Positions 30,095-38,879 of a DNA stretch of 64,000 nucleotides are shown here, piece by piece. The position numbers and the translations under genes are program-made. Positions within the stretch are counted from its first letter, which is position 1. Each line of letters begins with the position of its first letter. Below the pieces are notes generated by a model, which was given only the letters and a program-made list of their open reading frames with translations, was not told the DNA's origin and made no database searches. Source of the stretch: Streptococcus ruminantium (GTDB lineage Bacteria > Bacillota > Bacilli > Lactobacillales > Streptococcaceae); NCBI RefSeq assembly GCF_003609975.1, contig NZ_AP018400.1, positions 942,501 through 1,006,500 on the forward strand, read 5' to 3'.

Positions 30095-31027
30095 CTACCT
30101 TTCTAAATTATTTAATTCAACATATATGTCCGAAATTAATTTTGACAGAGGCCTTCTATAGTAATCTTTTTCAGCAGTATACACACCAGTAAATAGTCTA
30201 TTGATGTCACTGTCCGATAATGGAATTATATTATTAATTTCGTTCAAATAATGTTCTGGAATAAAAATTTTCTTTAAAATTGCATCTAAAACGAGATCAC
30301 TGTGTATTTGATATAAACTCTCTAAGTCTAATAAACTATAGTCATTTCCATAATTATTATAAGTCTCCGAAATAATGCGTATAGAGTTATGATTTGACAA
30401 GAAATCCCCCTCCAAAGGCCACCAACTAAAAGTTATTCTATTATCTGATGAGATTTCATTTTTATATGGTGATAATAAAAACGGATGAGTACCTTTATTT
30501 CTATTACAACTTGGACAGGAGGGAATCAGATTAAAAAAAGAAGCTGCGAAAATAGGAAATTGTGATTTGTGCCAAAAATGATCTAATTCGCAAGTATTTT
30601 TATTATTGGAAGAATTCATAAAATTACGATTACAATAAGGGCAGACTGATAGACGAGTTATTGATAGAATACTCTTACGGTTACTGTCTTTGCTAATTGC
30701 ATTATAAACATTATTGATAAGATAGTCTTTAACTGAAACAGCTGTTTTGCTTTTGAGTTTTTTATTACTTTTTATGCTGTAGTTGTAATCTAAATTTTTG
30801 ATTGAAGGAGATTTACTGAGTTTTTCTATTTCATTATAAGAAAGCAACATAATATCTAAGAACGGTTTATCTGATAACTGTCTATTTAAAATTTTTTTAA
30901 ATATAGGATCTACCTTTTTTAAACACCATTGATTTAAGTTGTTTCGGTAATTATTATTCATATTCTTATAAACATTAGTACATAGCTTATTGATCTCATC
31001 AATATCCATCAGAGTAATTGTAATCAA
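30095..31027 (-). CDS. HNH endonuclease, PtuB-like defence nuclease
   Basis: A 310-residue intact protein. The HNH core reads CPYCNRNFM, then CELDHFWHKSQFP, then PSCPSCNRNKG, with two CxxC zinc pairs and the DH catalytic pair. This matches HNH proteins paired with AAA ATPases in Septu and in Ec78-like retron effectors, which cut nucleic acid upon phage infection. The N-terminal 130 residues are helical and unlike known domains. It is the first gene of a two-gene minus-strand operon. Gene order (HNH first) is the reverse of the usual ptuA-ptuB. The partner ATPase is broken, so the system is probably inactive or the nuclease is free of its regulator. AT-rich, unlike the ICE backbone. Confidence 0.75.
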   Translation of the reverse strand: MITITLMDIDEINKLCTNVYKNMNNNYRNNLNQWCLKKVDPIFKKILNRQLSDKPFLDIMLLSYNEIEKLSKSPSIKNLDYNYSIKSNKKLKSKTAVSVKDYLINNVYNAISKDSNRKSILSITRLSVCPYCNRNFMNSSNNKNTCELDHFWHKSQFPIFAASFFNLIPSCPSCNRNKGTHPFLLSPYKNEISSDNRITFSWWPLEGDFLSNHNSIRIISETYNNYGNDYSLLDLESLYQIHSDLVLDAILKKIFIPEHYLNEINNIIPLSDSDINRLFTGVYTAEKDYYRRPLSKLISDIYVELNNLER

Positions 31028-31268
31028 TATAACTCACCCTTCCTAATTCGTTACTTAAAATATATTATATCTGATTAATTGGAAAATATGAAGCATAGAA
31101 GAAAATTCAATTAATTAGATTGAGATTTTATTGTAACGATTAAGGAAAAATTTATTTAGATTTCTAATTATGAATTTTTGGGGAATATAGATTAGTTTTA
31201 ACTTCCTGTGATAAAATCTCCAAGTTAATCTTGTTATGATGTGGCTATCACTAATAAAGGAGTAAGCC

Positions 31269-31907
31269 ATGTTAAATAAAGTGAAAGCTCGATTTCTGAT
31301 TGGAGTAGGAGGTTTAATCGCAGTCAGTTTTATGGTCATGATTGGCTACACGATTGGCTCACAAACCATTTCAAAGCAAACAGAGAACCAAATACGAGCA
31401 GAAGCCAATAAACTTGTGTCAAAGAAAAAGCAGGAGGAAAGAGCGACAGTCCTATCAGATGAGCTTGTCAAAGAATTTCTCACTCAATATTTCACCAAGG
31501 TTCAGCTGGGTGAAAATAACGCTCGTATCAAGCCCTACATGACGGATTCGGCATTTTCAGAAGAGGAAGCAAATCAGAATAAAGCGATCAATCAAGTTTA
31601 TAAAGACTATATGCTTGACTACCGATTTGAATCAGCCAGTATCTATGTCAATACAGAAAGCAATGTTGCACTTGCGGAAGTTACCTATCAAGTGACCTAT
31701 GTTTCTGATTTGAGTGAGCAACAACAGCGAACCACTCAGACAGAAACTAAGACGGTTATGTTATCCTACTCCAAAGTTTCCGACAAGCTCCTAGTTAATC
31801 AGTTGACCATTTGGAATGGGAAACTGGAGGACATGAAAGAAGCAACAGATGGAGCCAATTCCAGCATACCAACGATCCAAGGAACTACAACAAGTGAGAA
31901 CAACTAG
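31269..31907 (+). CDS. Membrane-anchored VirB8/TcpC-like conjugation protein
   Basis: A 212-residue protein with a short cytoplasmic start, one membrane segment (about 9-30, LIGVGGLIAVSFMVMIGYTI) and an outer domain of about 150 residues. The pattern of the outer domain (LVKEFLTQYF, then YRFESASIYVN, then ALAEVTYQVTYVSD) suggests an NTF2-like alpha+beta fold, as in TcpC and VirB8. These form the scaffold of the transfer channel. The C terminus is Ser/Thr-rich and flexible. ATG follows AAAGGAG. The fold is inferred from the pattern, not an alignment. Confidence 0.6.
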   Translation: MLNKVKARFLIGVGGLIAVSFMVMIGYTIGSQTISKQTENQIRAEANKLVSKKKQEERATVLSDELVKEFLTQYFTKVQLGENNARIKPYMTDSAFSEEEANQNKAINQVYKDYMLDYRFESASIYVNTESNVALAEVTYQVTYVSDLSEQQQRTTQTETKTVMLSYSKVSDKLLVNQLTIWNGKLEDMKEATDGANSSIPTIQGTTTSENN

Positions 31908-31946
31908 CAGGAGACAGTCTTCTGCTTTTTTTGATAGGGAGATAAG

Positions 31947-33023
31947 ATGACACGAATAAAAGCAGTAAAACAAAAGGCCATTTTAAATGTGGCTGAAAGT
32001 CTGGGTTATTCCTTCAGACGTTTATCAGGACACATTTATGAACACCCAGACCATGATTCCTTTCGGATTTTTGCGGATACTAATACTTTCAAATGGTTTT
32101 CAAGAGATATACAAGGGGATGTGATAGACTTTGTTCAATTAGTGGCAGGTGTTTCTTTCAAAGAGGCTGTGTCTTATCTTGAAAATGGAGATTTTGAACA
32201 AGCTAAGGTGATAGAAGAAACTTATCAACCGTTTCACTATTGTTTGCATGAAGAACCCTTTCAGCAAGCACGTTTTTACTTAAAAGACATCCGTGGCCTA
32301 AGTGATCAGACTATTCATACCTTTGACAGACAAGGATTGCTTGCTCAAGCTATTTATCAAGCGGAGTCGGTTTTAGTATTTAAAAGCTGTGACCATAATG
32401 GGATCTTACAGGCCGCAAGCCTTCAAGGTCTCGTCAAAAATGAAGAAAAACACGATCGAGGTTATCTCAGAAAAATCACGAAAGGATCTCATGGCCATGT
32501 CGGTATTAGTTTCGATATTGGGAATCCTAAGCGACTCATTTTTTGTGAATCAGTTATCGATATGATGAGTTATTATCAGCTTCATCACAAGCAGCTATCA
32601 GATGTTCGCCTGATTTCAATGGAAGGCTTAAAACTTTCAGTGATTGCTTACCAAGTCTTGCGTCTAGCAGCAGAGGAACAGGGGAAATTGGAATTTCTAG
32701 ATACAGTAAAACCAAGCAGACTTAGCCATTATCTTCAGGCAATACAAGAGACGACAACCTTCTTCCAAAACCATTCAAATGCATTAACATTGGCTGTTGA
32801 TAACGATGAGGCAGGAAGAGAATTTTGTCAGAAACTTATAGACAAAGGACTTCTAATCGCTCAAGATTTACCACCATTGCAGGGACTTGAAACAAAGTCA
32901 GATTGGAATGATATTGTGAAACGACAAAAGGAATTATCTTTAAGAGATCTTATCCAGTCAGCCCAAACAAAAGTCATTAGAGATCATCCTCCACCAAAAC
33001 GAGAGCGTGCTATGGAATTGTGA
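31947..33023 (+). CDS. DUF3991/toprim-domain primase-like protein
   Basis: A 358-residue protein of a family widespread on Gram-positive ICEs and plasmids. The N terminus (FRIFADTNTFKWFSRDIQGD) resembles the substrate-binding part of DnaG zinc-less primases. The toprim part shows the acidic sites RLIFCESVIDMMS and LTLAVDNDEAGREF, which bind metal for phosphotransfer. It probably primes complementary-strand synthesis after transfer. GGGAGAT lies upstream of ATG. Translation may be coupled to the small genes that follow. Confidence 0.85.
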   Translation: MTRIKAVKQKAILNVAESLGYSFRRLSGHIYEHPDHDSFRIFADTNTFKWFSRDIQGDVIDFVQLVAGVSFKEAVSYLENGDFEQAKVIEETYQPFHYCLHEEPFQQARFYLKDIRGLSDQTIHTFDRQGLLAQAIYQAESVLVFKSCDHNGILQAASLQGLVKNEEKHDRGYLRKITKGSHGHVGISFDIGNPKRLIFCESVIDMMSYYQLHHKQLSDVRLISMEGLKLSVIAYQVLRLAAEEQGKLEFLDTVKPSRLSHYLQAIQETTTFFQNHSNALTLAVDNDEAGREFCQKLIDKGLLIAQDLPPLQGLETKSDWNDIVKRQKELSLRDLIQSAQTKVIRDHPPPKRERAMEL

Positions 33024-33076
33024 TAACAAAATCAAGTCCGCTATCATAATCTAGAAAGTGACAAGGAGGACACCCT

Positions 33077-33304
33077 ATGAGTGTGATTGAACGTCTGGCT
33101 GAAAAAGTAGCTAGACAAGAAGAAAAGGTCTCACGTGAGACGGAGAAATTGGAAAACTATCGAGACCAACTACAAACTGCTATGTACAGTACCTTTATCA
33201 AACGGCAACAATCTAGTCAGTTGTCATTTCATGAAGCACTAGAGCAAGCCTTTGGTAAAGAAACCACACTACACCCAGATTACAGAAATGAGGATATAGA
33301 ATGA
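33077..33304 (+). CDS. Small coiled-coil ICE protein
   Basis: A 75-residue helical protein (ERLAEKVARQEEKVSRETEKL is heptad-like) behind AAGGAGG. It overlaps the next gene by 4 bp (ATGA). It resembles small proteins conserved beside ICE primases (DUF5965-like by memory). No enzymatic motif. Confidence 0.65.
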   Translation: MSVIERLAEKVARQEEKVSRETEKLENYRDQLQTAMYSTFIKRQQSSQLSFHEALEQAFGKETTLHPDYRNEDIE

Positions 33305-33690
33305 GTAAAACATGGAATTTTGATCAACCACTAGATGATGTGAAACCAACATCGTCCCATGAAGAACGAGCTAAAATCGCAGCACTTTTCCATAAACAGG
33401 ATGAAAAACCAATTGAAGAAGTAGATTATGTGGCTGCTTTTGAACAGCAACAAAAGGAGTCAAAATCTAAAGATGACCAAACGCCGGAATCAAAAGTTAA
33501 ACAAAGTCAACCTAAGAAAGTAAATATCACAAGTGACTACAAACAGCACTTGGCAGATACCATTGCACAAAACAACAAGGATATTTCCGCCTGTCAGAAG
33601 CAAATTGAAGAACTTTATCAATTGATTGATGAAAAGAAAATCCAAAATAAAAAGTTACAGGCTATTTCAGTAGCCATTGATGATTTATAA
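33301..33690 (+). CDS. Small charged ICE protein with C-terminal coiled coil
   Basis: A 129-residue hydrophilic protein. Lys/Gln-rich middle, and a predicted coiled coil at the end (ISACQKQIEELYQLIDEKKI). Coupled by a 4-bp overlap to the gene before it. Possibly DUF5945-like by memory; function unknown. Its context is the DNA-processing operon of the ICE. Confidence 0.65.
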   Translation: MSKTWNFDQPLDDVKPTSSHEERAKIAALFHKQDEKPIEEVDYVAAFEQQQKESKSKDDQTPESKVKQSQPKKVNITSDYKQHLADTIAQNNKDISACQKQIEELYQLIDEKKIQNKKLQAISVAIDDL

Positions 33691-33739
33691 GTCAGGTAGT
33701 CCTATGCGGGCTACCTTTTTACAATTTAAGGAGAAGATA

Positions 33740-34036
33740 ATGAAATTTTTTCAAAAGAAAACACAGAATCAGAATCAATTCAAACGACTGATTCATCGAC
33801 TATCAGGGATGTCAGATAGTGAACTAACTAAAGTAGAGAAAATCCTAGATGTGTTTTTTGATACAAATTTCAAGCCTGATAGGAGCGTTGAAATATCTCA
33901 AACCGTTATAACCGATGAGGAACAAAGTCTTGATAAGTCGATTCAGGAAGCGAAAAATAAAATTAACATGGAACAATTGGAAAAAAATATTGAGAGATTT
34001 AGACAAGGTAGGCGAGAGAGCAATAATAACAAATAA
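33740..34036 (+). CDS. Small basic ICE protein, unknown function
   Basis: A 98-residue protein from ATG 33740 (AAGGAG 7 bp upstream; an upstream in-frame start at 33677 lacks a good ribosome site). It begins MKFFQKKTQNQNQFKRL and includes LSGMSDSELTKVEKILDVFF, helical and without catalytic motifs. It closes the backbone operon before the CBASS island. Confidence 0.6.
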   Translation: MKFFQKKTQNQNQFKRLIHRLSGMSDSELTKVEKILDVFFDTNFKPDRSVEISQTVITDEEQSLDKSIQEAKNKINMEQLEKNIERFRQGRRESNNNK

Positions 34037-34097
34037 CAGACCAATTATAGAGAAGTTTTTATCATTCAATTAATAATTCAACAATTGTCGTATTACA

Positions 34098-34106
34098 TGA
34101 TATAAT
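34098..34106 (+). promoter_or_regulatory. Extended -10 promoter of the CBASS operon
   Basis: TGATATAAT (TG at 34098-34099, TATAAT at 34101-34106) is a perfect extended -10. The -35 region is weak. It lies 36 bp before the CD-NTase start, which has ribosome site AAGGAGG. Confidence 0.65.
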
Positions 34107-34142
34107 GAAGATAAATAACGACTTTAATTTAAGGAGGAACTC

Positions 34143-35165
34143 ATGCCAACTTTACAGTCACAGTTTATTAAATTTCACGACACAATTAAGCTAGATGCTG
34201 ATGATAAAAAGGTTTTAATCGACAAACGTAAAAAGGTTGAAGAAGTAATTAACAATGGTGTTTCAGAATTTGGAAAAAGCTTTTTTAACCAAGGAAGCTA
34301 CTCAACTTACACAGGTATTTTACCGATCGATGAAGGAGATTATGACTTAGATAGAGGTTTAAAAATCGATGTTGATAGACATTCGAATTCTCCTAAAGAG
34401 GTAAAAAAATTTATTTTTGATGCACTAGTCTCCGAATTTGGTGAAAATAGAGTCAAAGTAAAAAATCCATGTGTGACAGTATCATTTCCTGAAGATAATG
34501 TTCACATTGATATAGCGGTGTATTGTACTGAAAATGATAACTATTTTTTAGCCAGAGGAAAACTTAATAGTATTGATGAAAATATTAAATGGGAGGAAGC
34601 AGACCCTGTAGAATTAACGAAAAAAATTAATAATGCTATGGAGAACTCCGAAGACAGATACCAATTTCGGAGAGTAATTCGTTACTTAAAAAGATGGAAA
34701 GATCTCAAATTTAAAAATCAAGATAATAGACCGACAGGAATTGGAATTTCAGTTTTTGCTGTCAGTAATTTTTCTGTAAGCAAAAAAGTAGACTATTTAT
34801 CAGGAAACACTACTTATGATGATATTTCAGCTTTAAGAAATTTAGTAAATACTATGATTAATTCATTTTCGGGTACATATGATGTTGACAGAGACTTATT
34901 TTATCCGAGATTAGAGGTTTACTTACCGGTTAAGCCATATACCGATGTATATGAAAGGGTATCAAATATACAAATGGAAGCCTTTAAGAATAAATTAGAA
35001 AAATTAAGAGACTCACTAGATGAGGCAATAAAGTCTACTGATTTAAGTGAGTCTACAAAAATATTGAGTAAACAGTTTGGTGATGATTTTCCTATTATTG
35101 AACAAAAAGAGACAGCAGAAAACTTTGGAACTCGGGCTATAATCAGTGATTATCCAAGTGCTTAG
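34143..35165 (+). CDS. CBASS CD-NTase (cGAS/DncV-like nucleotidyltransferase)
   Basis: A 340-residue second-messenger synthase. On phage infection such enzymes make cyclic oligonucleotides that trigger a death effector. Catalytic features are GSYST (51-55), the metal-binding DLD (Asp68, Asp70) in DEGDYDLDRGL, and the third acid Asp123 in VHIDIAVYC. A helical C-terminal lobe follows (FRRVIRYLKRWKDL). Length and motifs fit the SMODS family. It is the first gene of five, followed 8 bp later by the E2-like gene. In type II CBASS the E1/E2 machinery conjugates the enzyme's C terminus to a target to prime it; here the C terminus ends DYPSA. Cyclic product cannot be predicted. Intact. Confidence 0.9.
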   Translation: MPTLQSQFIKFHDTIKLDADDKKVLIDKRKKVEEVINNGVSEFGKSFFNQGSYSTYTGILPIDEGDYDLDRGLKIDVDRHSNSPKEVKKFIFDALVSEFGENRVKVKNPCVTVSFPEDNVHIDIAVYCTENDNYFLARGKLNSIDENIKWEEADPVELTKKINNAMENSEDRYQFRRVIRYLKRWKDLKFKNQDNRPTGIGISVFAVSNFSVSKKVDYLSGNTTYDDISALRNLVNTMINSFSGTYDVDRDLFYPRLEVYLPVKPYTDVYERVSNIQMEAFKNKLEKLRDSLDEAIKSTDLSESTKILSKQFGDDFPIIEQKETAENFGTRAIISDYPSA

Positions 35166-35173
35166 AGGCATGT

Positions 35174-36094
35174 ATGTTAGAAAAAAAAGAAATATTCCAG
35201 ATGTATTTTGACGAAATACCTTCAGAGAGCCTGGAATTAGAAGATAAGGAATGCTATTTTTATCAATATAAAAAATTTACCTTAAAAATTATCATTTCTA
35301 ATGATTTTCCCCATTCACTTCCTGAAATCTATCTTTCAAATTATATGGATTTTAATAAATGGTACAGCCATGTCGGTTCCGAAGGGAAATTGTGTTACAT
35401 TTCAGAAGATAATTTAATTTGGGACTTTAATAATCCAAGTGGATTATTAAAAGATTGCTGTGAAAAAGTAAAGGAATTACTGGATAGTTGGGATACACCA
35501 AAAATGACCGAAGAGCTCAGGAAAGAGTTTCTGTCATATTGGTATATCAGTTGTTTGAAATCAAAAACAAAATATATAGAGATTCGAAGTTACTTATCCA
35601 GGGTCAGTACATTTGAGAAATATGAATTAGTCCTGTCGAATCAGAAATTCCATCTTTTTAATTATGGTTCACAACTCAAAGGGAGTGTTGTGCCACATTC
35701 TAAAAAAAGTAGAGATGTTTATATACTTCCACTTAAAGATTCGAATTCTGTGATTCCTCCTAATCCCCTGAATGAACTAACAGAAGCAACGTTTAAGAAA
35801 ATGATCACAGGAAATCTATCTTCGGGTGTTAGACGCCGCTTCCAAAAGTGGTGTAAAATGAAAAGAAAGTCATTCATATTAATTTTATCACTTCCTATAT
35901 CTGATAATGATTATGTTTTGTTTGGTGCGCATTTTGAGTCTAGAACTTTCAAATATCCATTTAAAATTGATAATAAGGTACTACAAAAAAATAAAGATAG
36001 AAAAAAATTGGTTCTAAGGCTAAAAAATCAAAAAATAGGAGTTTCAACATTACTCCAGTATATATTACAAGATTCGACAAGGAGTATAGAGTGA
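35174..36094 (+). CDS. CBASS E2-like conjugating protein (N-terminal part of a split Cap2)
   Basis: A 306-residue protein. Residues 35-90 show an E2 fold pattern: FPHSLPEIYL, then HVGSEGKLCYISEDNLIW with active-site Cys74. Residues 130-306 resemble the linker that joins E2 to E1 in Cap2, without known motifs. Usual type II CBASS encodes E2 and E1 in one polypeptide of about 600 residues. Here the stop TGA overlaps the GTG start of the E1 gene (GTGA), so the two are translated as a pair. It should accept the CD-NTase C terminus from E1 and pass it to a target. Confidence 0.8.
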   Translation: MLEKKEIFQMYFDEIPSESLELEDKECYFYQYKKFTLKIIISNDFPHSLPEIYLSNYMDFNKWYSHVGSEGKLCYISEDNLIWDFNNPSGLLKDCCEKVKELLDSWDTPKMTEELRKEFLSYWYISCLKSKTKYIEIRSYLSRVSTFEKYELVLSNQKFHLFNYGSQLKGSVVPHSKKSRDVYILPLKDSNSVIPPNPLNELTEATFKKMITGNLSSGVRRRFQKWCKMKRKSFILILSLPISDNDYVLFGAHFESRTFKYPFKIDNKVLQKNKDRKKLVLRLKNQKIGVSTLLQYILQDSTRSIE

Positions 36095-36939
36095 GTAGGA
36101 CATCCCAAGAATATGATTTTCTGAATAAAAAAGTTATAATTGTTGGACTTGGATCTGTAGGATCATTTGTTGCAAACAATTTATCTAAAATGGGTATAAA
36201 TAAACTTCTTTTAATAGATCCTGATTTTTTAACGGTCGATAACATTTCAAGGCACTACTTAGGTATGGATAGTATAATAGATAATATTCAAAAAGTAGAC
36301 GCTTTAGAAGATAGATTGAAAAAAGAAAATCCTGATTTAGAAATTGAATGTGAGGGTATCCGATTTCAAGAAATAGTTCGGAAGAATCCAAATTTATTTT
36401 ATGAATATGATTTCGTTTTTTCTTGTGTCGGAGATACTAAAACTAATTTTGAAATTAATCATTTTTTCAGAAAGATTGGAAAAACGGTATTGTATTGCTG
36501 GTTAGATCCATATGGAGTTGGGTATCATAACCTACTAGTTTCTCCGCAAAATAATGGATGCTATATGTGTATGAACTATGAAGATGGGCATCTTGTTAAT
36601 AATAGAGCCTCTTTTGCAGAGAAAAATCAAATATTTGAAAAGCGTCTAGCTAGCTGTTATTCTTCATTTATTCCTTATAATGTTATTGCGCCTAGTTCTT
36701 TGGCAAATAAAGCTATAGAAGTATATTTACAGTACTTGGATGGGGAATTTTCTTCTGAAAACAGACTAGTATCAGAAATTGGTTCAGATAAACAGTTTGG
36801 AAAAGAAGGATTTACATATAGTGTTCGATACTACAATTGTATAAAAAATAGTGATTTATTAAATGTTTCTTTAAGAACAAATATATCTTGTCCAGAGTGT
36901 AACGGAGATTATAAAGTTGATTTATGTAAATCTGAATAA
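36091..36939 (+). CDS. CBASS E1-like (ThiF-fold) adenylating protein
   Basis: A 282-residue protein from GTG 36091. The Rossmann motif GLGSVG (19-24) is followed by LLLIDPDFLTVDNISRHYLG, where ThiF enzymes bind ATP. Cys-rich stretches NNGCYMCMN and SCPECNGD may bind zinc, and RLASCYSSF near residue 190 holds a candidate catalytic Cys. It would adenylate the CD-NTase C terminus and load E2. Length matches the adenylation half of Cap2. It overlaps the JAB gene by 23 bp and the E2 gene by 4 bp. Confidence 0.85.
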   Translation: MSRTSQEYDFLNKKVIIVGLGSVGSFVANNLSKMGINKLLLIDPDFLTVDNISRHYLGMDSIIDNIQKVDALEDRLKKENPDLEIECEGIRFQEIVRKNPNLFYEYDFVFSCVGDTKTNFEINHFFRKIGKTVLYCWLDPYGVGYHNLLVSPQNNGCYMCMNYEDGHLVNNRASFAEKNQIFEKRLASCYSSFIPYNVIAPSSLANKAIEVYLQYLDGEFSSENRLVSEIGSDKQFGKEGFTYSVRYYNCIKNSDLLNVSLRTNISCPECNGDYKVDLCKSE

Positions 36940-37381
36940 TAAATATCAAATTGTAATACCATCTGATATTTTTAATTCATTACTAGAGTTTAGGCAATTG
37001 GGTTTGGAACCTGAAGCAGGTGGTATTTTTGTTGGTAAGAGACTTTTAAATAATTCGATACTTATTATTAATTTTTCAGAACCACAGGATAATGATGTAA
37101 GAAGTAGATTTAAATTCTCAAAAACTTCTCCATATCACCAGAAGTTTGCAGATGATTATTTTGGTAAAAGTTCAGGTTTTATAAGTTTAATTGGAGAATG
37201 GCATACCCATCCTGAAGATATACCTACTGCATCTTGTGTTGACATTAGCTCATGGGAAAAAATTATCTCAGATAATGATGACAGATTATTCTTTTTGATA
37301 GTTGGACTTCGGGCTGGTAGATTCTACTATAGGGAATCAAATAAGTGGCAATCCACACTAATCTATTTTAAGGATGTATAG
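36917..37381 (+). CDS. CBASS JAB/MPN isopeptidase (Cap3-like)
   Basis: A 154-residue JAMM metalloprotease. It has Glu33 (EPEAGG) and the full HxHx7Sx2D zinc motif: His96, His98, Ser106 and Asp109 in EWHTHPEDIPTASCVD. In type II CBASS it removes the CD-NTase from targets, reversing the E1/E2 step. The start lies inside the end of the E1 gene, and the stop is 6 bp before the membrane protein gene. All key residues are present. Confidence 0.88.
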   Translation: MIYVNLNNKYQIVIPSDIFNSLLEFRQLGLEPEAGGIFVGKRLLNNSILIINFSEPQDNDVRSRFKFSKTSPYHQKFADDYFGKSSGFISLIGEWHTHPEDIPTASCVDISSWEKIISDNDDRLFFLIVGLRAGRFYYRESNKWQSTLIYFKDV

Positions 37382-37387
37382 ATACGT

Positions 37388-38242
37388 ATGAATCGAAAAA
37401 ATAAATTATTTAAGAAATTCTTTTTTTGGTCTCAAAAATTTTATTTACCATTAGTATTAATTTTTATATTTCCAATTCTGATTTGTTATTTGATTGGGAA
37501 GAGTTGGACCCTGGTTGAAGTTGAAAAAATATCAAATACCAATTTTTTTACGAGAGCTGTTTTTGAAATAATTCCTGATAATTCTACCGCTACTTATATA
37601 GTTCTTTATTTATTAATCTCTACTTCATTATTGATGATTTTTAGAAAAAACAATGCTGAACGAACATTTAATGATGGTCATTCTGTATATCTTCATAACT
37701 GCTATAAGAGGCTGTGGATTGCAGCAAATATATTAGGCTATCGAAAGTTACAACTTATAGGTGTCTCAATACCAATGCAGTTTGAACTTATTATTAATGG
37801 AGTTTTTTCAGAATTTATCTCTGAATCTTCAGTTGTTCAATATGATGAATTTCAAGGAGAAATTATTGTTGAGTATCCAATTGAAAACAAGAAAAATAAA
37901 GTTGTCAATTTATTAGTATGTGATACATATGATATTCCTTTAGAAAAATTAGCATCTGACTATTTGGAAAATACAACAGTAAAAATTTCATCACAACGAA
38001 AGTATAGTGGTAACAGATATAATAATCCTCAATTAGTTAGTACAGTTAGAGAAGAGGTACAAAAAATAGTTAACACCTATAATGAGGTTAATCTATTTAT
38101 GACAACAAATCCTTTAAATACACAAAGAATTGTAGGAAAGTCATTTTTAACATTAGATAGATCAGGTTTCGATAAAGTTTCGGTGATACAGATGGATGAA
38201 ACTCAAATTTATAAAGATCCATTTGTGATATACGAAAATTAA
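37388..38242 (+). CDS. Two-TM membrane protein, probable CBASS effector
   Basis: A 284-residue protein with two membrane segments (about 17-38, LPLVLIFIFPILICYLIG, and about 66-84, YIVLYLLISTSLLMIF). A soluble region of 200 residues follows, rich in beta strands early (LQLIGVSIPMQFELII, then IIVEYPIE), then helical. CBASS operons end with such effectors, where the soluble part binds the cyclic nucleotide and the membrane part disrupts the membrane. I do not recognise the soluble domain: it lacks the usual SAVED ending and clear STING features. Position as last gene of the operon supports the effector role. Confidence 0.65.
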   Translation: MNRKNKLFKKFFFWSQKFYLPLVLIFIFPILICYLIGKSWTLVEVEKISNTNFFTRAVFEIIPDNSTATYIVLYLLISTSLLMIFRKNNAERTFNDGHSVYLHNCYKRLWIAANILGYRKLQLIGVSIPMQFELIINGVFSEFISESSVVQYDEFQGEIIVEYPIENKKNKVVNLLVCDTYDIPLEKLASDYLENTTVKISSQRKYSGNRYNNPQLVSTVREEVQKIVNTYNEVNLFMTTNPLNTQRIVGKSFLTLDRSGFDKVSVIQMDETQIYKDPFVIYEN

Positions 38243-38302
38243 TAGGAAATCAATGGTTGAGAATTGTAAAACTCTTCTTAGTGTTTTATTGCAAATTATA
38301 TT

Positions 38303-38800
38303 GGCTCTTTGTCAATTTTTGTGGTTAGATGAGTAGCTAGGATCGAGAGATGAGTAAATGGTTCCTCTTCTTTTGAATGTTCAAAACGATAAGAATTTTA
38401 GTGTCAAAGTTTGTGAAGTTTCGAAAACCAAAAGTATGGCGTTTGATATCTTTGACAATCTTGTTAGTTGCTTCCTATTTAACGTTAGAATAAGGTAGGT
38501 TAAGAGTATTTGTAGGTAAGCTTTATATTTCATAAAAGTTTTTAAGATGGATGAAAATACCTGATTGACACCGTCAAAACGGTCTTAGATCAGTCTTAAG
38601 AAATCAATAGGTCTCTTTTCTTGAAAATGAAAAAGCAGAATCTGATAAAGATTATAATAATAGCATAGTTCTTCAGAGTGATCCACAATCTTATCGACAA
38701 TCTCACGAAGCGTAAAGATTTGTATGAACGTTCGTGAATCGTGAATAGAAGATATTCCATTTCAATTTCAACCTGCAACAAATACATGGAGAAAACATAG
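38303..38800 (-). mobile_element. ISL3-family insertion sequence remnant
   Basis: GGCTCTTTGTCAATTTTTG at 38303 resembles the terminal inverted repeat of ISL3-type elements. The minus strand then encodes NKIVKDIKRHTFGFRNF, TNFDTKILIVLNIQ, matching the C-terminal end of ISL3 transposases. Further pieces are too broken to read, and the N-terminal half is missing. Non-functional scar between CBASS and the PIN gene. Confidence 0.75.
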
Positions 38801-38879
38801 TTTTCAGAAAAAATATTTTCATATTTTATACAGTTTTTTAGCAAAAATTTATGCTATAATAAGTCTGAATTTGAGGACT

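Noticed and set aside
24556..31027. A retron, from the nearness of a reverse transcriptase to an HNH-ATPase pair
   Set aside because: The RT is a group II intron protein inside a host gene with domain V and splice sites, on the other strand, and no msr-msd region lies beside the HNH-ATPase pair.
31115..31339. A 74-codon minus-strand frame before the VirB8-like gene
   Set aside because: AT-rich intergenic sequence overlapping the start of a real plus-strand gene; no ribosome site or motif.
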